Of a DNA stretch of 62,680 nucleotides, positions 49,856 through 58,201 are shown in pieces. The stretch comes from Tepidibacter sp. (GTDB lineage: Bacteria; Bacillota; Clostridia; Peptostreptococcales; Peptostreptococcaceae): contig NZ_JAOASI010000017.1 in assembly GCF_025210165.1 (NCBI RefSeq), forward strand, positions 1 through 62,680. Direction: 5' to 3'. Within the stretch, counting starts at the first letter, position 1. Every line of letters starts with the position of its first letter. The position numbers were made by a program, and so were the translations under genes. The notes beneath the pieces were generated by a model that had not been told where the DNA came from, made no database searches, and was given only the letters and a program-made list of their open reading frames with translations.

Positions 49856-50746
49856 ATGGATTTTACACCTATTGGAGTTTTGAGAGAAGATAGTAATATA
49901 GAAAAAAAGAAATTTTCTTTTAAGCATTTTAAGTTTAAAGGAGATATATTTATTTCGCCTCTTGTATTATTTATAATAGTATCTCTATGTATACTAGCAC
50001 CTTTAATTACGAGCATAGATCCAACTAATATGAAGTTATCTCAGGTGTTTAGATCTCCATGTAGAGATTATATATTTGGAACTGATCATTTAGGTAGAGA
50101 TATATTTTCAAGAGTTTTATATGGAGGAAGAATATCTATTATTATAGGGGTATTGTCTATGGTGATATCTACTGTAATAGGAGCAGCATATGGAAGTGTA
50201 AGTGGTTATTGCGGTGGTATTGTAGATGATATTATGATGAGATTTATAGATATAATTATTAGCATTCCATCTTTACTTATAATGACACTTATGCAAGCTA
50301 TGCTTCAAAGCAATAAGGTTAGTAGTATTATATTTGTAATAAGTATAACGAGTTGGATGAATATAGCCAAGATAGTAAGAGGTGAAGTTCTTGAATTAAA
50401 GCAAAGAGAGTTTGTTCTAGCATCTAGAATTATGGGTGCAGATTTTATGTACATAATAAAAAAACATTTGATACCTAATTATATGATTAGCATAATATAT
50501 ATGTCAGCAGTGAATTCAGCTAATGCAATTATGGCAGAAACTACACTCAGTTTTTTAGGATTAGGACTTCCTATAGATGTACCATCGTGGGGATCTATGC
50601 TTATGGATGCTAGAGAGAGTATACTTTTAAATAAATGGTGGGTTGCTTTATTTCCAGGTGTTTTTATGATAAGTACGATATTTTGTATAACTAACATAGG
50701 AGAATATATAAGAGTTAAAAGTAATAGGAAATTCAATAATATATAA
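49856..50746 (+). CDS. ABC transporter permease, DppC/NikC type
   Basis: A 296-residue permease with the FGTDHLGRDIFSRVLYGGR motif typical of the C-type partner and the EAA loop EFVLASRIMGADFMYI. Six membrane segments are visible. The ribosome binding site is inside the end of the previous gene. No ATPase genes follow; the usual DppD/DppF-like pair must be encoded elsewhere if the system works. Confidence 0.93.
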   Translation: MDFTPIGVLREDSNIEKKKFSFKHFKFKGDIFISPLVLFIIVSLCILAPLITSIDPTNMKLSQVFRSPCRDYIFGTDHLGRDIFSRVLYGGRISIIIGVLSMVISTVIGAAYGSVSGYCGGIVDDIMMRFIDIIISIPSLLIMTLMQAMLQSNKVSSIIFVISITSWMNIAKIVRGEVLELKQREFVLASRIMGADFMYIIKKHLIPNYMISIIYMSAVNSANAIMAETTLSFLGLGLPIDVPSWGSMLMDARESILLNKWWVALFPGVFMISTIFCITNIGEYIRVKSNRKFNNI

Positions 50747-50829
50747 AATTCTAGTTCCTTCATAGGGTAAAAACCATTATAAATTGAATTAATGGCATAA
50801 GTTACATAAAAACGTTTATTGGAAATGCA

Positions 50830-50858
50830 TTGATTAATCTTTTGTAAAAAATTATAAT
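50830..50858 (+). promoter_or_regulatory. Strong promoter for the small acidic protein gene
   Basis: TTGATT (50830-50835) and TATAAT (50853-50858) lie 17 bases apart. Transcription would start near 50866, giving a short leader of about 40 bases. Confidence 0.75.
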
Positions 50859-50904
50859 AGACATATACATATTCACAAAAAAATAAATAATGGAGGAATC
50901 ATAT

Positions 50905-51204
50905 ATGTTAAGACAGATTAAGGTAACTATCAACATGGAAATTAATATTAATGAAGAGGGATTGCTTTTAGATGAATTAGTAAATAACCAAGATGCTATG
51001 AATGATCATATGAATAATGAAATTATCACTGTTTTAGAGGAGATAGATGAAAATAAACTTGAATACATAGGACTTAGTAGAAAAATTCAAAATTCTCATA
51101 TGAAAAAAGTATTAGATAATATGGGAGAAGATGAAATTTTAGAAAGTATAGAGAATATTCAAAAAAATATAGTTACAAAAATAAAGAGTATAGAGATTGT
51201 ATAA
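50905..51204 (+). CDS. Small acidic protein of unknown function
   Basis: A 99-residue protein, rich in Glu, Asp, Asn, Ile and Met, with no cysteine and no signal peptide. Its first 20 residues look like a beta strand (LRQIKVTINMEININE) and the rest is helical with heptad-like spacing. I do not recognise a family. It has its own strong promoter and an AGGAGG-type site ahead of ATG 50905. It converges on the YcaO gene and shares a very strong terminator with it. Confidence 0.6.
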   Translation: MLRQIKVTINMEININEEGLLLDELVNNQDAMNDHMNNEIITVLEEIDENKLEYIGLSRKIQNSHMKKVLDNMGEDEILESIENIQKNIVTKIKSIEIV

Positions 51205-51255
51205 ACCAAAGGAGCTTATCTTTAGATTTAATCTAAAGATAAGCTCCTTTGGTTT
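51203..51255. terminator. 25-bp bidirectional terminator between the small acidic gene and ycaO-like gene
   Basis: Arms 51203-51227 and 51231-51255 are perfectly complementary over 25 bases around the loop TTA. The loop is exactly the minus-strand TAA stop, so the right arm encodes the last residues of the YcaO protein. Confidence 0.9.
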
Positions 51256-53030
51256 ATATTAGATAATATATATTTGTCTTTTAATAATTTATATATATTG
51301 TCGTTTGAATTGCTAGAGAGTTTTTTATTTCTATAAATGTATTCATCTATATAGTCTACATTCAATATGTTTTCTGGACATTTAAATTCATTTATAACGC
51401 TTTTTACTGAGTTATTATTGTAAAACAAATTTAGATTTTTCTCTATAGCCTTTTCATCTATATCATCACATCGCATAGATATATAATCTCTAACACATTT
51501 ATTGTGATTTATAAAATTTTTATTAAAGTATTTTGAATCTAGGAGTTTTAAGTATTTATTAAAATGTTTATAAGACTTATCAAAGTTTCTTTGATTATAA
51601 TTTAACATGCTTAAGAATAATTCCATATTAGAGTAATACCAAGGTGTATTATTATTATTGTCTAAATTTAATATCTGGGTTACAGAAATATTTGGATTGT
51701 AACTAGCTTCATTTATTAAATCTATTAGACTTGTAATATCTTGATTTGATAGAGTGTTTAAACTTTTTATATATTTTTTTATTTGAACATAATTAATATA
51801 ATTATCTAGTGAGTCTATATCATCGAATTTATCTACTTCACTAAGGCCTGGAACTATCACATGGTAAGAAGGGAAACCTAAAAAAGAACAGTCTCTAACA
51901 AATATATTAAATCCTTTATCATTTAATAGTTTTATAATATAATTTAGCATTTGTTTATTATCTAAACTTGAAAGATCTTTAAATTCATTAAAACAATAAT
52001 CAGCTTTTGAAGCAAAAAACTTGCTTGGATAATAACCAGATCCATTAACTAGGATTCCAAGTAGGTTCTGATATTTATCTGATATATTTTCTTTATATGA
52101 ATACTCTTTAAGACCCATCATATTATTTATATCCTGACCTTGTAAGAGCTCAGTTAGAGTTCTCTCTATTGATATTTCAAATACTGGATGAGCACCGAAT
52201 TTAATAAAGTAGTTTTGATTATCTTTATTTATAAATACAACAGCTACTACTGGATAATCTTTATTTAATGAACAGTCCTTTAGTATAACTTTATAGTTAC
52301 CTTTAGATTCTATATTATTTATCATTGAATCTAATTGGGGGAATTTTTGTATATATGTTTTTGGTATATCTGGTGGAGTTATTTTTTCATTTACTATAAT
52401 TTGATTGACATGTCTCTCTAAGGTTTCAGATATGCCTTGAATTAATGCTTCTTCAAATGTATTTCCTGCACACATTCCATTTGACATATATATTTTAGAT
52501 GCCATATTAATAGGTATGTATGATAGCTTGTTAGTATTTAAACTCTTGTATGGAATACTTACAAAATCAAGAGGTGTATGTTCATAAGATGTTTGTGCCC
52601 ATTTGCTCAAGAGTTTCAATTTATCTGTTTTAGAGTTTATTTTACTGAGTTGATATGAGGACCATTCGTCATTTCTTTGTAAAAAGTCATCTACACTCAA
52701 ATATTCTTCATCAGGAGCATAATAAAAGTCTTTGTATGACATGGAGTTTTCGCTTAAGGTATCGTTTAATCTAAAGAAAGTCTGGTTTTGCATTCTTTCC
52801 ATAAGTTCTGCATAAGCACTAGCAAGAGCATATTCATGAGAAGTTCCTTTTCCGTTACTTGAAATTGAAGTATTTGGAATTTGGACTGTTACAGAACAAA
52901 ATCCTTTAGCTGAGTTTTTCCAATTTGTTTCTATTGAAGTAATTCCTAAGTCAGAAAGGATTTTTCTTATTTTATTTACAGTATTGAGTGGCAATTCATC
53001 CTTGAATTTTCTATCTTTTAATGAACTCAA
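51228..53030 (-). CDS. YcaO-domain protein with C-terminal extension
   Basis: A 600-residue protein with an N-terminal YcaO ATP-binding domain (roughly residues 1-390): the SAYAELMERMQ, GISETLERHVNQ and ERTLTELLQGQD segments carry the Glu/Arg residues that coordinate ATP and magnesium. Residues 390-600 form a helical, Asn/Lys-rich region, like the TPR-type tail of the E. coli YcaO subfamily. YcaO enzymes phosphorylate amide backbones to make azolines or thioamides; the E. coli type instead aids ribosomal protein S12 methylthiolation. No dehydrogenase, TfuA or obvious precursor peptide is adjacent. TTG 53030 is favoured, seven bases behind AAAGGGG; GTG 53039 lies within that site. Confidence 0.85.
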   Translation of the reverse strand: MSSLKDRKFKDELPLNTVNKIRKILSDLGITSIETNWKNSAKGFCSVTVQIPNTSISSNGKGTSHEYALASAYAELMERMQNQTFFRLNDTLSENSMSYKDFYYAPDEEYLSVDDFLQRNDEWSSYQLSKINSKTDKLKLLSKWAQTSYEHTPLDFVSIPYKSLNTNKLSYIPINMASKIYMSNGMCAGNTFEEALIQGISETLERHVNQIIVNEKITPPDIPKTYIQKFPQLDSMINNIESKGNYKVILKDCSLNKDYPVVAVVFINKDNQNYFIKFGAHPVFEISIERTLTELLQGQDINNMMGLKEYSYKENISDKYQNLLGILVNGSGYYPSKFFASKADYCFNEFKDLSSLDNKQMLNYIIKLLNDKGFNIFVRDCSFLGFPSYHVIVPGLSEVDKFDDIDSLDNYINYVQIKKYIKSLNTLSNQDITSLIDLINEASYNPNISVTQILNLDNNNNTPWYYSNMELFLSMLNYNQRNFDKSYKHFNKYLKLLDSKYFNKNFINHNKCVRDYISMRCDDIDEKAIEKNLNLFYNNNSVKSVINEFKCPENILNVDYIDEYIYRNKKLSSNSNDNIYKLLKDKYILSNINQRSLSLD

Positions 53031-53043
53031 ACTAATCACCCCT

Positions 53044-53370
53044 TTATTTTAACTTTGAATCTAAAAGCAGATTAATTTCCTTGAATATATTAAACATCAT
53101 AGAGTTAAATTCTTTAGTTGAGTTAAAAAAATCATTTACTTCAGGTATTTCATGTAGGTTTTTGAACTCATTATTAAGTCGCATCATTTCTGCATTTAAT
53201 TGTTCCTTTGATAATTTTGATTTTTGTATTTTAATTTGCTTCTTTTTAAAATTCTCGACTTGTTTTTTAAGATTTTTATTTTTATCAATATTTTTTTTAG
53301 AATTTTTAAGTTTTTTAAACTCCTCTGTAGTGCAAATAAATTCTACCAATTCCTTAGTTTGATTTTTCAT
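53044..53370 (-). CDS. YlbF/YmcA-family helical protein
   Basis: A 108-residue all-helical, Lys/Asn-rich protein of the YlbF (Com_YlbF, formerly DUF964) family by pattern: an N-terminal LVEFICTTEEFKKLK block and a C-terminal FFNSTKEFNSMMFNIF segment. In Bacillus such proteins form the Y-complex with YmcA and YaaT, which directs RNase Y. Here it is paired with the YcaO gene (13 bases from its start) as a two-gene unit. CGGAGGTG precedes ATG 53370. The assignment is moderate because the family is short and weakly conserved. Confidence 0.7.
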   Translation of the reverse strand: MKNQTKELVEFICTTEEFKKLKNSKKNIDKNKNLKKQVENFKKKQIKIQKSKLSKEQLNAEMMRLNNEFKNLHEIPEVNDFFNSTKEFNSMMFNIFKEINLLLDSKLK

Positions 53371-53504
53371 AAAAATCACCTCCGATTAAAAATAAGATAC
53401 ACTTTACTATTATATTCATGAGTAAAGAAAATGTGACTATCTTAAAAGTTCTAATATTAGAATCATTTTCATATAATTATAAAAAGATTTGGAGGTGATA
53501 TAAT

Positions 53505-53933
53505 TTGAAAATTAAATGGAATACTAAGGCGGTATTGTATGGAATTATCGCGATTATATTAGTTGTTGGGAGTTTTTTAGTACTTCCAAGATTCTTAGGA
53601 GAAAAAGCTGAAGCTCTAGAGTTTACAGTAGTAGAACGAGATAGCATACCAGATAAAATACTTGATATAATGCCTAAATACGTTAATGAAGAAAGAGCGC
53701 TTGCTTGTAAGATTAAGGATAAAGTGTATGTAATAGTTACAAGGGGAGAAAATAAAGATTACGGAGTTGAGATAGACAAGATAGAGATGGTAAAAGAAGA
53801 CGATAAGATGAATATGAAGGTTTATTCTGTGTATAAAAAGCCAGAAGATTCACATCCATACATAGTAGTTGAAAGCACTCTAACAGAGCTTCCAGACAAG
53901 GTAGAATTGATTAGTAGGTTTGAGGATAAGTAA
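53505..53933 (+). CDS. Membrane-anchored PrcB-like protein
   Basis: A 142-residue protein with an N-terminal membrane segment (AVLYGIIAIILVVGSFLVL) and an extracellular domain of about 100 residues with YVIVTRGENKDYGVEI followed by KMNMKVYSVYKKPED, resembling the PrcB C-terminal domain found in protease-associated surface proteins. Start is TTG 53505 after TTGGAGGTGA. It is divergent from the YlbF gene and monocistronic. The role is unknown; a link to the CtpA peptidase at 60.4 kb is speculative. Confidence 0.7.
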   Translation: MKIKWNTKAVLYGIIAIILVVGSFLVLPRFLGEKAEALEFTVVERDSIPDKILDIMPKYVNEERALACKIKDKVYVIVTRGENKDYGVEIDKIEMVKEDDKMNMKVYSVYKKPEDSHPYIVVESTLTELPDKVELISRFEDK

Positions 53934-53946
53934 AAATTTCACTTGA

Positions 53947-53987
53947 AAATACCTAGATTTTTTTAAGATAAAATCTAGGTATTTTTG
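53947..53987 (+). terminator. Intrinsic terminator after the PrcB-like gene
   Basis: AAATACCTAGATTTT pairs with AAAATCTAGGTATTT across a short loop and runs into T residues. Confidence 0.9.
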
Positions 53988-54053
53988 TTGTATAGAAATT
54001 TAAATTAGATAGTATATATTTAACTTATTTGCTTAATAAAAACCATTTTATGG

Positions 54054-54255
54054 TATAATTATAAATTAATAGAGAAAAGCAGAATCTTGGAGGTTGATTG
54101 TATGAATAATAATTCTTTTAAAAAATTTCGTTGTTCAAAATAGTCGCAAGTGTATCTTTCTTAATGAGTTACACACAATACCAGTATTTTACAAATTTTC
54201 AGTATATAAAAATATAAAAAAATTGTCTATAAATATTGTGTAAGCAGTTTTTTTT
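54054..54255 (+). promoter_or_regulatory. Leader of the Lon-like gene: promoter, tiny ORF and terminator-like stem
   Basis: In the 383-base gap before the Lon-like gene, TATAAT lies at 54054-54059. A strong ribosome binding site (TTGGAGG) precedes a 13-codon ORF at 54102-54143. Downstream, GTTACACACAATA (54168-54180) can pair with TATTGTGTAA (54234-54243), and eight T residues follow at 54248. The order recalls the leader at 6850-7028. The stem has a bulge and a long loop, so attenuation is only a possibility. Confidence 0.4.
54102..54143 (+). CDS. Tiny leader ORF (13 codons)
   Basis: MNNNSFKKFRCSK, preceded at seven to eight bases by TTGGAGG, a better site than many genes in the window have. 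The product is basic, with one Cys. It might be a leader peptide or chance. There is no independent sign of conservation. Confidence 0.3.
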   Translation: MNNNSFKKFRCSK

Positions 54256-54316
54256 CAAGTTTTTTGGGTAAAAATAAATAAGATTAATACAAAGACTATG
54301 TAAGAAAGGAGTTTTT

Positions 54317-56689
54317 ATGAAAAATATAGACAGATTTAAAATTGATATAAAAGATTTGAAAAATGAATATGATATTGATAAATTGAGTTTTGATACAACT
54401 GAGGATATAAGTCCACTTAAAGGAATAATAGGACAGGACAGAGCAGCTTGCGCTATGGATTTTGGTCTTAACATAAAAAGAAGAGGGTACAACGTATATG
54501 TAGCTGGGATGAGCGGAACAGGAAGAACTAGTTATACAATGTCTACGATTGAAAAAATATCAAAATATAAAAGAGATAACTTTGATTATGTATATGTATA
54601 CAATTATAAGAGCCCCAATGAACCTATATCTCTTAAATTTAAAGCAGGTAAAGGTAAGAAGTTTAAAAAAGATGTAGAGGATATTTTAGAAAAGTTAAAA
54701 TCGGATATTCCAAAAACATTTGAATCAAAAGAGTATGAAGATAGAAATAAAGCTATAACATTAGAGTATGATAATATGACTCAAGAAGTTATAGATGAAT
54801 TGAATGAGTTTGCAAAATCAAGAGGGTTTACATTTCAAATAACACAAAGAGGACTTGTTAGCATTCCTTTGAATGAAGACAATACACCTATGGATGACGA
54901 AGAGTATAAAAAATTATCTCAAATACAGTTAAATAATATAAGAGAAAGTGCTAATGAGTTAAACAATGATATAGGTGAATATTTGAAAAAAATAAAAGAA
55001 ATAGAGGAAACATTAAAAAGAGAGATATCTAATTTGGACAAAAGAATTGGAGATAATATAGTAACCTTTTATATGAATATGCTAATAGATAATTATGGAT
55101 ACAATGAAAAAAAGCTGAACTTCCTACATGATATGAAGGATGATATGGTAGAGAATATAGATAAGTTTAAGCCTAAAGAAGAAACTGAAGAAAATATATT
55201 TGGCGTTATGCAAAAAGATGATAGTAAATTCTTTATAAGATACCATGTTAATTTATTTATAGACAATAGCGAACAAAAAGGAGCTAGGGTCATAAATGAG
55301 ACTAATCCAACTTATTACAATTTAACTGGTATGATAGAATATAAAAATGAAATAGGAGTTCTTACTACAAGTTTCATGGAACTAAAGCCTGGTGCTATTC
55401 ACAAAGCGAATGGAGGTTTTTTAATACTAAATGTGAAGGACTTGTTTTCACATCCATTTGCATGGGAAGGAATTAAGAGAACTTTAAAAACTGGAAAGAT
55501 AAATATAGAGACACTAAATAAGCAGTATGGATATATAGTAACATCTACATTAAAGCCAGAGCCTATAGAGGTAGATATAAAGGTTATATTAATAGGAGAT
55601 AATCGTACTTATAATCTTTTATATGCATATGATGAGGATTTTGCAAAGTTTTTTAAAGTCATGGCTGATTTTGATGTTGAGGTGGATAGAAATGAAGAAA
55701 ATATATATAAGGTAGCTAGATTTATTTCATCTCATTGTGAAAAGGAAGGATTAAAGCATTTTGATAAAGAAGCTGTTATTAAGATTGTAGAGTATAGTTC
55801 TAGAATATGTGAAAATAAAAAGAAGTTAACAGCTAGATTTAATCAGATAGTAGATATTCTTTATGAGGCAGAAAATTTGAGTGATGAGAATTCAGAATAT
55901 GTTACAGAGAAGGATGTAAAAAAAGCAATACAGTTTAAAAAATATAGAAATAATAAGTATGAGCAAAAGCTTAATGAGATGTTTGAAGATGAGACTCTTA
56001 TCTTGAATGTAGATAGTGATAAGATAGGTCAAATCAATGGACTAGCTGTAATGGGAACTGGAGAGTATTCATTTGGAAAGCCATCTAGAATAACAGCATC
56101 TACTTATAGGGGAAAACGTGGAATAATAAATATAGAAAGAGAAATTAAGCATAGTGGAAGTATACATGATAAAGGTGTACTTATATTAAGTGGATATCTG
56201 GGTGAAAAATACGGAAAAGAAAGACAATTATCAATTAATACATCTATAACTTTTGAACAAAATTATTCTGGTATAGATGGAGATAGTGCTTCGAGCACAG
56301 AACTGTATGTTATAATATCGAGTATTGCATCTATACCTATTAAGCAAAATGTAGCAGTTACAGGATCTGTAAGTCAAAAAGGTGAGATACAGCCTATAGG
56401 AGGAGTAAATCAAAAGATTGAGGGATTTTTTGATATATGTAAGATAAAAGGGCTTACAGGAGATCAAGGTGTTATGATTCCTATACAAAATGTGAAAAAT
56501 CTTATGTTAAATGATGAGGTAATACAGGCTGTTAAAGATGGAATGTTCCATATATATGCAGTATCAAACATAAGTGAGGGTCTTGAAGTTCTTACAGGAT
56601 TTTGTGAGGGTGAAATAGATGATAGAGTAAATAGTGCTCTAGACAAATTAATAGATGAAGAAGAGAGTAAGGATGAAAAGGATAATTAA
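54317..56689 (+). CDS. Lon-like ATP-dependent protease (AAA_32/LonB-type)
   Basis: A 790-residue protein of the AAA_32-Lon family, distinct from classical Lon because it lacks the N-terminal LAN domain. The P-loop-like GMSGTGRTS at 64-72 has Arg instead of Lys, as in many relatives. A long helical insertion (about 215-330) precedes the second half of the ATPase. The C-terminal protease domain has the catalytic pair Ser657 (DGDSAS) and Lys700 (NQKI), 43 residues apart as in E. coli Lon. It presumably degrades specific or damaged proteins. AAAGGAG precedes ATG 54317. The stop overlaps the convergent gene by four bases. Confidence 0.92.
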   Translation: MKNIDRFKIDIKDLKNEYDIDKLSFDTTEDISPLKGIIGQDRAACAMDFGLNIKRRGYNVYVAGMSGTGRTSYTMSTIEKISKYKRDNFDYVYVYNYKSPNEPISLKFKAGKGKKFKKDVEDILEKLKSDIPKTFESKEYEDRNKAITLEYDNMTQEVIDELNEFAKSRGFTFQITQRGLVSIPLNEDNTPMDDEEYKKLSQIQLNNIRESANELNNDIGEYLKKIKEIEETLKREISNLDKRIGDNIVTFYMNMLIDNYGYNEKKLNFLHDMKDDMVENIDKFKPKEETEENIFGVMQKDDSKFFIRYHVNLFIDNSEQKGARVINETNPTYYNLTGMIEYKNEIGVLTTSFMELKPGAIHKANGGFLILNVKDLFSHPFAWEGIKRTLKTGKINIETLNKQYGYIVTSTLKPEPIEVDIKVILIGDNRTYNLLYAYDEDFAKFFKVMADFDVEVDRNEENIYKVARFISSHCEKEGLKHFDKEAVIKIVEYSSRICENKKKLTARFNQIVDILYEAENLSDENSEYVTEKDVKKAIQFKKYRNNKYEQKLNEMFEDETLILNVDSDKIGQINGLAVMGTGEYSFGKPSRITASTYRGKRGIINIEREIKHSGSIHDKGVLILSGYLGEKYGKERQLSINTSITFEQNYSGIDGDSASSTELYVIISSIASIPIKQNVAVTGSVSQKGEIQPIGGVNQKIEGFFDICKIKGLTGDQGVMIPIQNVKNLMLNDEVIQAVKDGMFHIYAVSNISEGLEVLTGFCEGEIDDRVNSALDKLIDEEESKDEKDN

Positions 56690-56708
56690 ATTTTAATTAT
56701 CCTTTTTT
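56676..56708. terminator. Bidirectional terminator between the Lon-like gene and fau
   Basis: AAAAGGATAATTA pairs with TAATTATCCTTTT around an AT centre and is followed by more T residues. Both stop codons lie in the stem. Confidence 0.85.
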
Positions 56709-57252
56709 CTGTTATTATGTAGTTAAGTTTTGCATCATGATCTTCCTTTGGAACTTTATCAAATACTTGAATTTCAAAGGCGATTCCAATCGTGATGCAG
56801 TCATCTCTTAGAGATTCTAAGAATCTATCGTAATACCCTCCGCCATAACCTAGTCTATATCCATTAGTATCATATGCTACAGCTGGAACTATTACTATAT
56901 CTATGTTTTTAGCATCTACTGGTCTTATAAATTTCGGCTTAGGCTCTCTAATACCATAAGTTCCTATATAAACTTCGTTTTTAATATCTTTTATTTCAGA
57001 TAATAATAATTTTTTCTCATCTACTATTGATAGTGGAACTACAATTTTTTTGTTTTGGGATAAGAAATAATTTATTATATTATCTGTTTTTACCTCACTA
57101 TTAAAGTCAAGGTATGCCATTATTACATTAGCTTTTTCGATTTCATCTAGTTTTAATAAATTTTGAAATATTAATTCTGAATTTAAATTTATTAATTCTG
57201 GATTTTGTTTTTTTCTATCTGATATAACTTTTTTTCTAAATTCTTTTTTCAA
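56686..57252 (-). CDS. fau: 5-formyltetrahydrofolate cyclo-ligase
   Basis: The enzyme uses ATP to convert 5-formyl-THF to 5,10-methenyl-THF, returning folate to one-carbon metabolism. The 188-residue protein has the N-terminal FRKKVISDRK helix and the diagnostic GYRLGYGGGYYDRFL motif near residue 130, with the VPAVAYD segment ahead. TTG 57252 is chosen nine bases after AAAGGGGG; ATG 57261 abuts that site and is the alternative (191 residues). Confidence 0.93.
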   Translation of the reverse strand: MKKEFRKKVISDRKKQNPELINLNSELIFQNLLKLDEIEKANVIMAYLDFNSEVKTDNIINYFLSQNKKIVVPLSIVDEKKLLLSEIKDIKNEVYIGTYGIREPKPKFIRPVDAKNIDIVIVPAVAYDTNGYRLGYGGGYYDRFLESLRDDCITIGIAFEIQVFDKVPKEDHDAKLNYIITEKRIIKI

Positions 57253-57348
57253 TAAAATCATCCCCCTTTATATAATTATATCAAAATAGTTTAGAAATAT
57301 ATGTATAGCTGTAAGCTTTATTTGTTAATTGAATTTAAGTAGAGGAGT

Positions 57349-57450
57349 TTATCCGAAAGCTTGTTGTTTAGATGAGTCAATAGATAGTAACTAGATGAAT
57401 TTTTTCTACATCTAAAGTTCTAAATTCACCTCATTTCAACATCTGAATTG
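57349..57450. repeat. Possible F2 fragment in the fau-ftsE gap
   Basis: TTATCCGAAAGCT (57349-57361) matches one end of F2 hairpin B, and TTTAGATG pairs with CATCTAAA inside the following 60 bases, but the rest does not align. The divergent gap (57262-57517) otherwise shows an AT-rich promoter region. Confidence 0.35.
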
Positions 57451-57517
57451 GAGTTTTGTCTTATTTATTGTTATAATAAAAGAGTTAGAGTCAAATTTTT
57501 GGATGGAGTTGGTGTAG

Positions 57518-58201
57518 GTGATAGAGTTTAAAGATGTTAGTAAAAGTTATAAAAATGGTAAATTAGCACTTTTCAATATAAATTTAAAGATTGATAAAGG
57601 AGAATTTGTGTTTTTAGTTGGTTCATCAGGAGCAGGTAAATCTACTTTTATAAAGGCACTTTTGAAAGAAGAAGAAATAACTAGTGGAAAAATATTTGTT
57701 AATGGAAATGATATAGGAAATATTCAAAAGAGGAAGATTCCTAAGTATAGAAGAAGTGTAGGGATTGTTTTTCAAGATTTTAGATTGCTCCCTAATAAGA
57801 CTGTTTATGAGAATGTGGCATTTGCCATGGAGATAATAGGTCAAAGTAATAAAAATATAAGAAGAAGAGTTCCCTTTGTTTTAGGTATGGTAGGTCTTAG
57901 TGAAAAAGCAAAGTCGTATCCTTCAGAATTATCAGGTGGAGAACAACAAAGAGTAAGTATAGCAAGAGCAATAGTTAATAATCCTTCTATAATAATTGCA
58001 GATGAGCCAACTGGTAATTTAGATCCTCAAACGGCAAATGAAATAATGAATATTATAACGGATATCAATAGAAGAGGAACTACTATAATAATGGCAACGC
58101 ATGCGAGTGATTTAGTTGATAGAATGAGAAAGAGAGTTATTGCTCTTAAAAATGGTATAGTTATAAAGGATGAGGAAAGGGGAAGCTACGAATATGAATA
58201 G
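57518..58201 (+). CDS. ftsE: Cell division ATP-binding protein FtsE
   Basis: FtsE is the ATPase of the FtsEX complex, which transmits a conformational signal across the membrane to peptidoglycan hydrolase activators. The 227-residue protein has Walker A GSSGAGKS at 35-42, the signature LSGGEQQR and Walker B IIIADEPTGNLD. Start is GTG 57518 after GGAGTTGGTG. It overlaps ftsX by eight bases. Confidence 0.95.
   Translation: MIEFKDVSKSYKNGKLALFNINLKIDKGEFVFLVGSSGAGKSTFIKALLKEEEITSGKIFVNGNDIGNIQKRKIPKYRRSVGIVFQDFRLLPNKTVYENVAFAMEIIGQSNKNIRRRVPFVLGMVGLSEKAKSYPSELSGGEQQRVSIARAIVNNPSIIIADEPTGNLDPQTANEIMNIITDINRRGTTIIMATHASDLVDRMRKRVIALKNGIVIKDEERGSYEYE

Noticed and set aside
50905-51204. Small protein near YcaO as a RiPP precursor peptide
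   Set aside because: It has no Cys and few Ser/Thr, no leader/core pattern, and is transcribed towards the YcaO gene from its own promoter. It is kept only as a possible partner.
57349-57450. Fourth F2 copy in the fau-ftsE gap
   Set aside because: Only about 13 bases match clearly. It is listed as a weak fragment and not used as evidence for the family.
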